A model generated the notes under the pieces. That model saw only the letters and a list, made by a program, of their open reading frames with translations. It did not search any database and was not told where the DNA came from. From contig CM060731.1 in the NCBI GenBank assembly GCA_030704615.1, positions 76,736,756 to 76,800,755 of the forward strand: 64,000 nt of DNA, given 5' to 3'. The translations under genes and the position numbers were made by a program. Shown piece by piece: positions 13,501-24,959 of this stretch (position 1 is the stretch's first letter; every line of letters begins with the position of its first letter). This DNA is from Takakia lepidozioides (lineage: Eukaryota; Streptophyta; Takakiopsida; Takakiales; Takakiaceae).

Positions 13501-14102
13501 CCCAATTCAGCATCGGTCATCGGATGATCTTTATTTGACGCGTCAGTCAGTCCTACAGGTGCATCAGAACTATCAGATTCAACGTTCGTTGAATACAAGT
13601 TCAAGAGAGGCTTTCCAAGATTCACGTAAGACCAGCGTCGGAATCTATCGGAATTCAGACATTTGTTGATTTCAAGCTACATACATGCTTTCCAAGATTC
13701 TCCGAAATCAGCATGTGCTTCAATTTCAAGCTCCATTGCAATTAGGTTTCTTGACAGAGGCTTCAAAGTCGTGGATTTGATTGCACACTCCCAAACCAGC
13801 ACCCAAATTTTACGGTAAAGTGTCAGGCACAACTCTAAAGAATGAGCCACGACTCGTCGGCTATACACTCGTACAAAGCATACATTCAAAACAACCCCAA
13901 AAACGCCGTACACGCAACTGAACTGTGGTTCCTCACAAAATAATCTGCGGTTTGACGAGGCTCAGAAGTTCCAACAACCCACCAAAACATTTGTTGTCCT
14001 TTGATTGCCACTCACGTCTTCCTCCTCCTCCTCCTCCATGGCTACGTGCTCCAACACGTCAGACACGTCCCTTGGCAGGACCTTCCCTGCCTCCATAGCC
14101 AT
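1540..14102 (-). CDS. CLF: Enhancer-of-zeste histone H3K27 methyltransferase (CURLY LEAF/SWINGER type), 18 exons
   Basis: Catalytic subunit of Polycomb repressive complex 2, which methylates histone H3 lysine 27 in the nucleus. Exons, 5' to 3' on the minus strand: 14102-14016, 13181-13098, 11708-11377, 11013-10840, 9909-9825, 9494-9186, 8785-8738, 8545-8468, 8082-7567, 5956-5655, 5384-5273 (3' edge uncertain), 4982-4765, 4243-4112, 3583-3493, 3312-3265, 2995-2867, 2328-2251, 1764-1540. They join in phase to 3048 nt, about 1015 residues; Arabidopsis CLF is about 900. Visible in order: an acidic N terminus; [11 protein letters not shown] and [26 protein letters not shown]; a SANT-like segment ([18 protein letters not shown]); the cysteine-rich CXC domain; and a SET domain with [14 protein letters not shown] and FYDYHY intact. 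The start ATG at 14102 lies about 90 bp below a TATA box; a second in-frame ATG follows at 14096. Exon 16 uses a GC donor. No frame damage is seen, so it is probably functional. Whether it is the CLF or SWN orthologue is not resolved. Confidence 0.93.
2125..2190 (+). repeat. CCATTTCATT-type repeat tail, probably a LINE/SINE 3' end
   Basis: Tandem ATTCC/ATTTC units follow AGCTATAAAGTTCC. This resembles the tail after GACGTTATAAAGCAC at 11820 and the complement at 9560, so it is probably the 3' tail of the same retroposon family. It lies in the last intron of the E(z) gene. Confidence 0.5.
6000..6420 (-). mobile_element. LINE 3' fragment: end of ORF2 plus 3' UTR
   Basis: On the minus strand a frame at 6412-6197 reads [21 protein letters not shown], then [11 protein letters not shown]. 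This is the zinc-binding end of a non-LTR retrotransposon ORF2 (zf-RVT type). Downstream, at 6080-6035, lies TTTGTCCCATAAGCTCTTTG and a TTTCATTTC-like tail, the 3' end shared by copies at 9.6, 11.8 and 17.3 kb. The fragment is 5'-truncated and sits in the 1.6-kb intron of the E(z) gene, in the same orientation as the gene. Confidence 0.75.
6563..6790 (-). mobile_element. Second decayed LINE ORF2 3' fragment
   Basis: The minus strand repeats the zinc-region pattern of the copy at 6197-6412, but with frameshifts (NREVKVKN followed by the [11 protein letters not shown]-like stretch in a shifted frame). It is a separate, more decayed copy in the same intron and orientation. Confidence 0.6.
7081..7450 (-). 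mobile_element. Third decayed LINE ORF2 3' fragment
   Basis: The minus strand carries [18 protein letters not shown], a stop, then [18 protein letters not shown]. This aligns with the ORF2 ends at 6.2 and 6.6 kb. It makes three related fragments in one intron, all in gene orientation. Confidence 0.6.
9540..9660 (-). mobile_element. LINE/SINE 3' end in an E(z) intron
   Basis: The plus strand holds ATAACGTCCGCGGAAAGCTC and AAAGAGCTTATGGGACAAAA, the complement of the 3' end at 11.8 kb. The pentanucleotide-like tail (GAAATGAAATG) lies on the low side, so the element reads on the minus strand. Confidence 0.65.
11715..11865 (+). mobile_element. LINE/SINE 3' end with TTTCA tail
   Basis: The plus strand reads TTTGTCCCATAAGCTCTATG, then GCTTTCCGCGGACGTTATAA and a (TTTCA)n tail. 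It is the clearest tail of this family, here opposite to the host gene. It lies in the second E(z) intron, 7 bases or more from the exon that starts at 11708. A related degraded tail (TTTCATTTCATTTC) follows at 12003-12018. Confidence 0.65.
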
Positions 14103-14188
14103 GCGTTGCCGCCCTGCCTGCTCCCGAGACGTGACAAGCGATGGTGATGGCGGGAGGCTCGAGAGGGTGGAAACTTGTGATTGAGACC

Positions 14189-14198
14189 CCTTTATATA
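14189..14198 (-). promoter_or_regulatory. TATA box of the E(z) gene
   Basis: The minus strand reads TATATAAAGG, about 87-96 bases upstream of the first ATG. The spacing suits a transcription start near 14160 and a short 5' leader. Confidence 0.6.
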
Positions 14199-14199
14199 C

Positions 14200-17004
14200 A
14201 CTCCTACAAATAGTAGATATCATCCGCTTTGGGAGACTTCGTTAGTAATCAAGAGGCTTACCATACTTTTCGGAAAAGCATCAACACAAAAATGAGTCAT
14301 AAATCAATGCTATACTTACACCAAAGACCCATAAATTTCGATTGTGAGATTCGGATAAAATCCCACCTTCAGATTCCCAGAAGGGGTTTTGTCAATTATA
14401 GATTGAAAGATTTGTATGGTGCCAAGTAAAATGTGGGTCATCATTGGCTTTAGGGTACCGTCTACTATGTCAGTGTGGAAGCCTAATAATAACCATCCAT
14501 AGACTCCCCACATGGTTTAGATTACACTTGTTGTCCGGTTGGGGTCTGAAAGGTCCTTTTTTGTTAAGTTAGGTGTCATATGGAGAGGATGTGTATGTGT
14601 ATGTGTATGTGAGTTGGCCTGCCACACATGGGTCTTGACAGTTTATGTGTGTGAGATATCAAGAGTCTTTTCAGGGGCAGAAGTCCCATCTCCAACGACT
14701 ACTGATCTACAGTGCCTGCTGTTAATGGGTTCAAACAAAATTTCCGTGGGTGGAGTGCAGTTTTTGCCTTGGCCATAATTTGGCCACTCCACAACCGTAC
14801 TTGGGTTTTTTAGTTCATTTGAAATAATGAAAGCAGTGGTACACAAGGTAAGTGACAACCAGGTCATGGCTGGCAATGGCAACCAATAACATTGTATGTC
14901 TCTTTCACTCCTGCTACACACTAAGGGGCGTGCAAAGATGCGTACAGAGAAGTCTCTAGTGCCAAAGGATCCACACATGGACTTAGTGAATGTTTTGGCT
15001 AACATGGTGAAGTGATGATCTACTAAGAAATGACTAGGCAATTGAAACAAGCTTATGATGGTGGAGGGTCCTTGCCTCAAGTTTGGGGTAGATGCAAATT
15101 CTTCATAACTCCATGTAGGCGGCCATGCTATCTTCCTTGGAGATCTACTCGGAATGGCACATGCCCAGGAATCAACTTAGCACTGACAAACTAAATAGAT
15201 GTAATCAGTTGAAGTAAGCTAACCAGCCGCAACTACCTTCGTCGTGTGCTGCCAGACGTCGAACTAGCCACGATCTTAGCCGTTTATTTAGCAAGTCTCA
15301 TTACTGCCATGATTTGACATTGGGAGGAGGAACCAGGACAATGCTGCAGGCAGGCTTTACGTAGCTTTCGTCCTGGAGGACAATGCTGCAGGCTTTATGT
15401 AGCTGCCGCCCTTGAATGGAGTCTCCAGATAGATCTGGGGGAAAGAGGTTGGCCATCGCTCGGCTTCATTTTGGGTTTCGAAATAGTGACTTGCCACCAG
15501 TTTCGAATGCCTGAGGTTTCTCTGAGCCATATTGCAACTGTTCATCGCTGGATAAGGCGTTTCTTAAGGTGGGTTTGCTTCAATTGTGTTGAAATTCCTT
15601 GCTCTTACTTTGAGGCTGATCAACGCAATGGTGGGTTGCGGTTTCTTTGACGTTCCATCTCTGTGATAGCGAAGACTCTGGATCTCATGTGTTTCTTAAG
15701 GCGGGTTTGTTGAAATTTGTTGTTGATGTATATTGATTTGATTACACATGCTGATCAACACAATGGCGTTCATCTCTGTGGCAAATTGAAGGCGCTCTCA
15801 CTCATTGTCAGACTAGTGCCAGGCTCTTCCGCCTTGGTGCTGCGAAGAATGAAATTCCTGACTCACGTATTCTGATTGCAGGTGTCGATCCACACAACGG
15901 CAGGTTGAGTTTGACGGTTCATCTCTGTGACAGTGCAGGCACTGGAATAAGGTATTGCTTGAGGTGTGTCTATTTCAATTGCGTTGAAATGCCCTGCTTA
16001 TCTAGTATTTTGATTGCGTGTGTCGATCAAGACGATTAGTGGTTGCCCTTTCTTGGAACCATCTACATCTCTCTGACTGTGAAGGCCCTCTCACCCGTCA
16101 ACTTGTTGGAGTGGATTTTTCCGCCTCGGATATAGTTCTGCGGAGGGTTGCTGTCTTGATATTTCTAGTCACATTGCTTCAGCGATGCTAGTCGATCAGG
16201 CTAGAAAACTTCGAGGGAAGGAGGAGGGACTTCAGGGGGAACAGGACCAGACCTCGACCAAACAAGCTGTACGTTAGCACTTTGTAGCGTGTGTTCTGAG
16301 ATCCACAAGAGCTTTGGTACAAATTGCAAGTGCAGCTTTGATTTTTCTCCTACTACATGATCGGACTACAGGATCGCAGCCGATCAAGTCACTTCATTGG
16401 TTTTCTTTTCTTCCTAGACGTTTTTCAGATGATCAGCCACACTGGACTGAGACTCCCTGATTCCAACACGAGGCCATCTGATTAAAAGTGGCCTGATGGG
16501 ATTCAGAAAATTCTAGCACTAGCACTAATTAAGACTAGGCTTTGTTAGAGATGGAATCACATTGTGGCCATCCACTTGGATTGCGCGAGTAACCACAACG
16601 AGGCAAAACTCAAAGTAGGGATTGTCGTGTGTGTTAGATTCGATCTACTTGAGGCCTTCATTTGACTGGTTCTACGTTTGATCTGCTTCCCGTGCATTGT
16701 TTAGTCTGCAGAGGAAGTGGCTACTCTGGACTTTCAAGGAGTGATCAATGCACTGTCCTTTTGTCTTGACGCACTGCATCTATGTCTGTCATCAATCTAC
16801 GTCTGTGGTTTCGGTGACATCGTCTGCAGCAAATGTTTTTTTTTTCTATCATATGAGTCTGGCAGCTATGTTTTTGTGACACCTTCAGCACGTGGATAGA
16901 CCTTGGGATTTGAGCTGGAAATTTCTGCCCAACTCCAAACTGCAATCTAGCCGTGTTGGTGATCGTTCGTTGTGACAGCTCTGCCCCTAGAAGCAAAGCC
17001 TCAT
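14200..17004. other. Intergenic region between the E(z) and B3 genes
   Basis: I find no protein gene I can support. It should contain the upstream regions of two divergently oriented genes: E(z) to the left and the B3 gene to the right. A short TGTATG/TGTGTATG repeat lies at 14588-14611. A degenerate tandem array at 15.5-16.1 kb is listed separately. Untranslated leader exons of the B3 gene may lie here. Confidence 0.4.
15545..16095. repeat. Degenerate tandem repeat, about four units of roughly 130-150 bp
   Basis: Each unit contains a version of TGTCGATCAACACAATGG, then TTCATCTCTGTGACAGTG with AAGGC or GCACT, and often TTTCAATTGTGTTGAAAT. Anchor copies of the 'cgatca(a/c)(c/g)a' block fall near 15618, 15750, 15886 and 16023. 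The array lies about 1 kb upstream of the B3 coding start. Confidence 0.6.
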
Positions 17005-20000
17005 ATGGTTGAGTTTCAAATGGCGTGCGCATTGTGCACTCAAATCTGCTATGAAACTCATGGAGATCATGACCGAGTTACTGTCCAACAAGGAGTTCCT
17101 TCTTTCTTCAAGGTGGTTTCTGACCAAAATCTACGCAGCGGCTCCTTATTTCTGGTAACACTTCACCCACCCTCTCGCTCCCTTTGAATTGGCTGTGATC
17201 TTGACTTGGTCAAAGTCCTCTCCATATCTGTGAAGAATGTTCATACATCTCCTGGGAGAATGTTATATTGTATCTCACCCTCCTCTCTCTCACCTGTCCC
17301 TTGTTTTCCTTGTATCATGCTTTCCTTTGTCCCATAAGCTCTTCGAGCATTCCATGGACTAATAAAATTTCTTTTTCTTTCTTTCTTGTTCTTGCGTCCC
17401 TGGGGCGTTTGGGCTTCCCAACGTAGCTTCAAAATACCTCTTCTTTCTTTGGTTCCCTGGGGGCTCCTCTGGACGTTATAAGCTTTGTGGAAGTAAGAAA
17501 GTTCTTCTTTTGTATTTCTTTCACTCTTTCTCAGGATTTGTCTCTAACAAGGAATGGTTAATCTTTTCAAGTAAACAATATTTTAGCAGGATTGGAAAAA
17601 TACACTTAAAGCAGGGTGAATTGTGGTTTTCACAGACCTAGCTCCTTGGACTAGTCCTAACAGGAAGGTTGTCATGCACCAAACAGTTCTGGCAAATTGT
17701 AAATGTTCTAAGTACTTTCTGCTTCTGTCACAGCGAATCCCTCCCATGTTCATGGAGGACTACGGCTACAACATTAAAGATAAGGTTACCCTGAAAGGGC
17801 CGACTGGCTATGTCTGCGAGCTTCGTCTGGGATACAACAGAGGATTGGGCTTCAGGACAGGTTTTGGGGAATTTTTGGACTACCATAGCATCGAAAAAGG
17901 AGATCACATTCTGTTCACCCTCATTGCTAACTCGCAGTTTGCTGTCAAAGTGTACAGCAAGTCTGGCTGCGAGAAAGCTATCCCTCCAGTGACTAACAAC
18001 CACAGGGGGAGGGTCCACGTAGATGCTGAGCCTAGCAAGGGGGCTGTCATACCTCCCTCTCACACCAATGATTGGTCTGGAAAGAGTGCTAATATGAAGA
18101 AAAATGCTCCACGTATCGATGCTGGGCCTAGCAACAAGGCTTTCATACCTTCCCCACACATCCATCACCATTCTGGGAGATATCTGAAGAACATTGCTTC
18201 ATGCCTTAAAATGTTGAGGAAGAGAGATAATGCTGCCAGGCTAGGGCAAAAGCTCAAGCTCAGGAGGGAGGGAGGGGCCTCCAAGCAAAAGGCCAATGAA
18301 CATATGATGAAGCTAGCTGTATTTGAAGATGAGGGTATGACCAAAGCTGGCCATGGAAACATGGGGAGAAAGAGAGATGATGAAATGAAAAGAGGCTTTT
18401 CAATGTTAGAGCAATGTTTGTTGCCATTACCCATCTCAAAAATTGCAAGGAAGGATTTGGGTTCACAACAAGCTGGAGAAGAGAAGCACTCTTTGTCTAA
18501 GGGTGATGATAAAAGTGACCATGACAGCGTGGAAATGCTAGATGGAGAAGGACTGCGCAATGTATTAGCACAGGTGCAGCCACATACCAAACCACAAGCT
18601 CTGGATGGGCATATTGAGCAGGATTCGTTGACTCCAAATCAATTCGCAAGTCCTGAAAGGGGCTTAAGTCCAGAATGCAAGAGACAAAGTGCTGAGAAAG
18701 AGGACCTCATTGACATTGGAGCTGATTTTCAGAGTAGCAGAGGATTGAGAAAGACCACGAGTGCAAGTTTTGAACCGCAAGTGCAAGGTTCACATGAAGG
18801 AGCATCTTCAGAACAGCAGTTCAGTCTTGAAAGAAGTCTAGGAGAAAGATTGGACAACAAATTGAAGCAACCTGAGGACGAGTCTAAGGTCAGCCTGGGC
18901 AGTTAATGAAAAATAAACTGTGTGTCATTAAACCACCAATCCTAGGCATTGCATGTTTCTTGGCAACCAAGTTAGCAATGCTGCTCTTCTTAAAGCAGTT
19001 CTGAATATACTGTCCCTAAATAAACTTTAGCAGCAAAGGCTTCACTTCCAGTACCAAGACCCCAAGTTGTATTGCCTGAAGTCCACCTCCATTTTGCAAT
19101 CCTTGGTTAGCGTGTGGATGGGTTCACTAATGAGATGGTTCTCATAGACCATGGCTGGTGCTTACATACAGGTGCCAGGAGTTCTGCCGCTGGCATCAAG
19201 AACAGACATATCTCAAAAGATTCCAGCAGCAGTTAAGAAATCGAATCTTGAGGCTGCACATGCACATACGATTAGCAACCCAAGTGTTAGTGTCGTCATA
19301 ACCAAGACTTACAGCAGCAAGGGCTTCCTGGTGAGTTCTATATATGTTGTGCAACTAGAATAGGGAGTAGAGCAACTACACTTGAATTACATAAAACAGA
19401 TTTGATGTACATTCCATGTGCCTAAGTTGCTTGAGCTTCCTGTAGCACCTGCCAGGGTTGATTTCTGGAACAACATCCCAGTGCTCAAGTGGAGTTAACT
19501 GTGATTAGTGATTGGCGAACACCTGGGCTGCATTTTAGTATGGTCTGTGCATGAGGTCTAAATGTGGTAAGACTGAAAGATTTTCACTGTCTTGAGTAGA
19601 TGAAAGTTGCCAGCTGGACAATGCATCGTAGGTAAGCAGGCAAAACCTCCATTGGTTCACCAGGACACCGTCAAAGAGGGTTCAGCAGTAGGCTGTTGAG
19701 AATGTTTTGCATTAGCACAGGTTACTTTTGCCTCTCAAGCCATATGTTACTATTGAGTCATTGCTAACTTCAAGGATCCTATGTGTGGTATGTTGGGCTC
19801 TTCTTTGCAGCACTTTCCGACAGCTTTCGCGAAAAAATGGTTCCCCCAAGTAACCGCAGACTTACTGCTAGTAGACATCGCTGGTGGGCATTGGCCTGTC
19901 AAGTGGTATCCAAAGCATGTGCATAAGCGTTTTAGTGCTGGGTGGAGGCAGTTTTCTCAAGCACACAAACTCAAAGAAGGTGATGTTTGTGTATTCGAGC

Positions 20001-22672
20001 TGAAAAACCCAAAAGAGATCACATTCCTGGTTCACATTTTCAGAGTGGCTGATTCAACCTGTAATGCAAATGGAGGCCATAGCCATGATGAACAGGCAGC
20101 GATTGGCAGGGTAACACTTGAGGGACAGAGCAGTGGAAACTGTGAAAATGACACAGTGCAACCAACTAATGTACTTCATGAGAAGCACTCTATACTCTTA
20201 GAGAAGAGTTTGAATATTGACAAAGGGACCGTACCCAGTACCTCCAAGAAGGATGCCAGCATTTCTCCAGAGCACACAGCAGGAGAGGTCAGCAAGAGTG
20301 GGAGATCTTGCAAGTCCAGGAAGGATGTGGGCAGGTCAACATCCTCTCCAACTAAAGCCGTAACGGCAGCGCAGTACTATGCAGGCCGGGAAGGCATGGT
20401 GGTTAATGCTTTGGCAGGGGAGGAAGTGAGCCGAGAGGAGAGTAAAGGTGACAGCGTGGGAGGTATGGGTCCACCACAGATAATCGTTCTCATGCAAGTA
20501 TATCAATTTGATTGGGATTGACCAAGTTTGAGTTTTCTTGCTTTCATGTGCAGAAAGAGGCCCAGCTTTGGTGCCACAGCAAGAAACTACAGCAAATGAC
20601 AGGAAAAGGAGATATCACAAGATTTCTCAAGGATGTCGGTCCACAAACAGTATGAGGCAGAAAGCCCTGGATGCAGCAAATGCACTGCAGACAAGCAATC
20701 CACACATTCCGCTTGTTATGAGACCCTCAAATGTCGGCGCTGCATTTTCTGTTGTAAGTGGATTACTCCTGGCATTCTGTAGTGTTATGGTAGAGAGACA
20801 GCAGTAAATGGAAGGTGGGGAGAAGGTAGAAAGCTGTGCATAAAGAGATGGTAGAATGTGGTGACTGGCATTGCCAAGGACCCAGTAGTGGTATTTACCT
20901 TTGGAATGATTTATTTGCTCTAGCAAGGTTCCCTGCCCTTCACTTCAAACCTCCAGAGCAATTGCCAATGAAGGCAATGTGGTAAAGTTAACTAGCAAAA
21001 GAGTGGTGACCTGACCTTTCGAATGATATATTTGCTCTAGCAAGGTTCCTGCCCTTCACTTCAACCCTCCAGAGCGATTGTCAATGAAGGCAATGTGGTA
21101 AATTTAGCTAGCAAAAGAGTGCCAACAGGTCACCATGGGGGTATGAATTTGCAGCAAAGATCCTGTGGTGAGGCTCATGGACCTACGAACCTTCTTAGCA
21201 ATCATTTTGTGTTTGGGTCGGAGTAGCAACACTGAAGTTACTCTATTTTGTTTTGCAGTTTTTGCCAGGTACATTTGTGATGCCAGAGAAGAGCATGAAA
21301 GCGACCCTGTTGGACTCTTCAGGCAAATCGTGGTCTACCAGATGGCTGGTGACCACAGCTGGACGACGTTTGAGTGCCGGGTGGAGGAGATTTGCAGAGG
21401 ACCATTTCCTTCAAGCAGGTGATGTCTGTGTGTTTGAGATGATTGATTTCGGAAACCTAATAATCTCCATTCACATTTTTCGTGTTTGGGAAGAGGGAAT
21501 TCGGGATGGCAAGGGAACAGTGAGTGAATATGGCCGGTCGACCAAAAGAAGAGGGAAGGTTCCACAGAGGTTGGCATTCAAGTCTCAAAGACGACCTGTA
21601 ACCGAGGCAGAAAGAATGAGTGCAGAGCAGGCTGCCCGTGCACTCGAGGTTCACAACCCAAGTTTTACAGTCATCTTGCGAAATTCAGCTGTGTATCGTC
21701 ATTTCCTTGTCGTGAGTTGCTCTCACTCCAAGCCTCTTTGACTTTCTTTCTTCGGGTTGATTGTTTGATGCTGACCCATCGTGCATATACCAACAGTTTG
21801 TAGTGCGGATCTGGATCTATTTCACTGGCATACAGAGAGGTAGTCATGGAGTTTGGCTTGCCCAGCTGCAGGCCCATGGGCGTCCGAACACGCAAATGGG
21901 GCAGGGGGGAGAGCTGAACAGAATGCAGGACATCACCGTCCAGGATTGGGACCTATCTTGTGATATTTGCCGTCCTAACAGAAGTATCAACTACATTGAA
22001 TATACTGCCACTGAGGCAGGTCACAATTTCGGGCACTATCCCAAGATATGAACAGGTCAGGGGAGGTAGAATGGGAGGGAGTGCCTAGAGAAAAATTACG
22101 TACTCTTCTTAACATGGGATTCTCTTTGACTTGCATTGCAGTCAATACCAAGGAAATTTGCAAATCAATGGCTACCCTGCAAGCTCGTGAGGGTCTCCCT
22201 CACTGACACTATTACAGGCCAATCGTGGACTGCGACCTGGGCTGGGAACTGCAAGAGAGCACCTACCTTGAGAAGCTGGAAGAAATTCGCCCGCTTTCAC
22301 TACCTGGAGGAAGGCGACGTCTGTGTGTTTGAGCTCACCGATCCTGAAAAGCTGGCCTTCTTGGTTCACATTTTCCCAGTTGTAGACTCAAATCCTCCAT
22401 TGGGAGATCACTGGCAGAGGATCGTTTCAGGGGAGCTTCTTTACGGGGCACAACACAGGGACGAAGCCCGGGAAGGTCAAGCACAAAAGTTCAGAATGGG
22501 TGCAGGTGCCCACCTTTCAAGGAAGTATCAGGGTGCCCATGGCAGGAGCATATTCATGCCTGCAAGAAACAAGAGCAATATTATGACCAAAACAATCTAC
22601 ACAGCCCTCCGGCAGACAGCGTCCAACGTCCAACGCCCAACTCCCAGAGTGAAAGAATGCTCCAGTGCATAG
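17005..22672 (+). CDS. REM/VRN1-like B3 protein with four B3 DNA-binding domains, 7 exons
   Basis: Probable nuclear DNA-binding protein. Exons: 17005-17154, 17734-18888, 19172-19330, 19811-20462, 20554-20753, 21259-21711, 22142-22672; they join in phase to about 1099 residues. B3-1 starts at PSFFKVVSDQNLRSGSLFL in exon 1 and continues with RIPPMFMEDYG in exon 2 (about residues 30-130). A polar linker rich in Lys, Glu and Ser follows. B3-2 joins exons 3 and 4 (SSKGFL-HFPTAFAKKWFP), B3-3 joins exons 5 and 6 (NVGAAFSV-FLPGTFVMP), and B3-4 joins exons 6 and 7 (VYRHFLV-SIPRKFANQWLP). In B3-2, -3 and -4 the core carries WRxF or WKKFA and GDVCVFE; in B3-1 the matching part is KGDHILF. The intron lies at the same phase-0 point in all four domains. 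The start was chosen at 17005; 17020 is the next in-frame ATG. No signal peptide is seen. Target genes cannot be told from sequence. Confidence 0.88.
17230..17410 (+). mobile_element. LINE/SINE 3' end in the first B3-gene intron
   Basis: The plus strand has TTTGTCCCATAAGCTCTTCG, then ATTCCATGGACTAATAAAAT and a TTTCTTTC tail. It is a diverged member of the family seen in the E(z) introns, here in gene orientation. Confidence 0.55.
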
Positions 22673-23789
22673 CTCGCAAGGATTCCCTCCAAGACTCTCT
22701 CTCCTCGTGCCCCACTTCTCAATACTGTCTGAGGTCTGAACGTCCGACTCAGTCTGAACCCTAACTTTGGACACAGATCCTAAGAAAACTTTATTTTTAT
22801 TTTAAGTTTTTAAGACAATTAAAAACTGAAAACAGGGCCATACAGGGATACAATCCCCCTGTTTATCGAAAAACAAAAAACCTAAATACTTCAAAAAACT
22901 AAAAACTTTATTCATATAATCTACTAATTTTACATATTGTAAGTTGTTGTTTTTACTATGTTTTTTTTTTTTTTAAAGCCCACATTTCCCGATATCTCCA
23001 CAAATTCAAAAGGAAATCTGACTACGGTCAAAGCAAGCGCAACTTATGGTATCACTTTTATCCCAAACATCCCAAATGTTGAACCAGTATACTGGTTGAA
23101 CCTAGGTGTGGAATATAGGTGTGAGTACGTGTAGTGAAGAACATACCAGTTGGGTATGGATGAGCCAAGCCCAACGTAGCTTGTTCCCAAAGCACACATG
23201 TTTCGCTGTAGAACATGCTCACTTCCCTTCTCAGATAATTCACCTTTCATATGTCGTGAATTTTCTAGTTCTAGGTGACTACCAAGCTTCCAAGAAACTC
23301 GTTATGCCTCCAGATTCGACCAAATGATAGCGGCTCAAACTTCAACTACTAAGTAGAACGCAACCCGCGAATTGGGAATTGTGCACTTGCTATATACTAT
23401 TTGCATCAATTTGTAAACAACTGTAAAGTTGTAAAGAAAACAAAGTGAAAGTCGAATATCCAAATACGAAGTGTTGTAAAACTCAGTATACTTTATATTC
23501 AGAGCTTGTTGATCCCATCTACATGCGAAACAAGGGTGTTATGCCCCAGATTACTGACAGAGACTACTCAGAAAGCTACGCCTAGTAGAACTAACAGACC
23601 AGTGGTTTTTTTTTCGATTTTGTAAAGTAGTTGGCGAGTCTATCTGTCTTGTGTGACCATTGCTCAAGTGGCAAAATCAATCAACAGGCTCATTTTTTTT
23701 GGTGGCTATAGGAAAAGATTTTATATGTAAATATGGCGCATGATTTGATTTGTTTGGAGCATTTGGTGGCTAATTTTTTTGTAGAGGTG
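22673..23789. other. AT-rich intergenic sequence
   Basis: This follows the stop of the B3 gene and should start with its 3' UTR. I see runs of T (about 22964-22976) and A/T-rich sequence, but no gene or clear repeat. Confidence 0.4.
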
Positions 23790-23798
23790 GTGAAATAA

Positions 23799-24534
23799 GC
23801 TTCTCATTGTTGAATAATTGGGAGTTTAAGGCTCGCGTGTGCGCCAGGTAGCGGGCCCCACGCACGGACGTTGGGTGCCCTTGGGTGGCCCCGCCGCGAC
23901 CCATGACCCGGCCCGGGTGGGTCTGCAGCGAGGATGGGTATGCCACCAGGTATGGTCTGCCGCTAGGTAGGGTCCACAGGCCCTGACCCTAGGCGAGACT
24001 CAGCTCGGGTGGGTATGCCGCGAGGATGGGTCCGCAAGCCCTGACCCTAGGCGGCGTTGGGGCTGACTGCGGCTGTTTTCTAGGTTAAGAGAGAAAAAGA
24101 ATGTTGGGGTATCAGCAAGCAGCGAGTAGTTTGGTGATTGGGCGCATTGAGTGGTACCTATGAGATTGTGGGTTCAAATCTGGTTGCGCCAAATGTGTAT
24201 AAATGATGGTTCTGGCCGGCGCTGCATGTGTATTAATGACCCTTTTTTTGATGGGCGAGTTTTCCCGCAAAATTTCTAAGTCCCGCGGGCGGGCTGCGGC
24301 ACGACGAGCAGACCATTCAGTTGGACCTAAGACCCGCGAGGAGACCCGACCTGCGAGCAGTGAGCGGACCCGACCCGACCCGACCTGTCAACAGACCCGA
24401 CTTGCCAACAGACCCAACCTGCGAGCAGACCCGGACCCTCCCGGTGGTCGCGGGGGCGCCTGACGTCCGTGCATGGGCCCGTTGCCTGGCGCACACGTGC
24501 GCCTTAAATTCCCAATTATTCAAAAGTGAGAGGC
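23799..24534. mobile_element. Non-autonomous Mutator-like element (MULE), GC-rich
   Basis: The two ends form terminal inverted repeats of about 80 bp with roughly 11 mismatches. The left end starts GCTTCTCATTGTTGAATAAT and the right end, complemented, GCCTCTCACTTTTGAATAAT. The nine bases GTGAAATAA stand directly outside both ends (23790-23798 and 24535-24543), a perfect 9-bp target duplication typical of Mutator-like elements. There is no transposase. The inside is far richer in G+C than the flanks, with short repeats based on GACCCGACC and on GGGTATGCCGCGAGGATGGG. That may be captured sequence, as in a Pack-MULE, or simple repeat growth. Confidence 0.85.
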
Positions 24535-24959
24535 GTGAAATAATGTGGCGATTAACAAGGGTCAATTGTGGTTTGGTGGCGATTTTCAATTACAAAGCTG
24601 CTAATGTGTGGCATCCTAGACCCTTAAAAGAGGGCTTTCTAGCGAATAGAACTTGGAAGAAATACAAACTCTGAACTGCAAACAAATCCATTCACAGACT
24701 CTGAGCCAAACACAAAGATAGAGTTGCGGGGGGATTGAACCCCTGAGACTGCCCTCTGCAGCACAACTCACTTGCACTTACAAAACAAAAAAGACATCAA
24801 ATGTGACCAACACATGCAAACAGTTCAGATATGGATCCACGGAAGAGGGTGTCATAGCCTGCCGACTTCAAGGAAAGAAGAGGTCGGCTGATCAGTATTC
24901 ATATTGTCCATATGATTTCGTTCAAACACATTGAACCATAACAAGCCATGTCTACATTT

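Noticed and set aside
14643-15080. 145-residue minus-strand reading frame
   Set aside because: It has no domain and no codon pattern; some words look like a decayed retroelement, but not clearly enough to name.
17728-18590. Long minus-strand reading frames opposite the B3 gene
   Set aside because: They are shadows of the B3 coding frame, which has the domain matches and the in-phase splice sites.
24135-24192. tRNA gene or SINE head inside the MULE
   Set aside because: GGCGCA and TGCGCC could form an acceptor stem and GGTTCAAATC resembles a B box, but the stretch is too short for a tRNA and I see no A box.
24720-24780. tRNA gene on the minus strand
   Set aside because: GGGGTTCAATCCCCCC looks like a T-arm and GAGTTG...CAACTC could pair, but only about 50 bases lie between the stem strands and no D or anticodon arm is visible.
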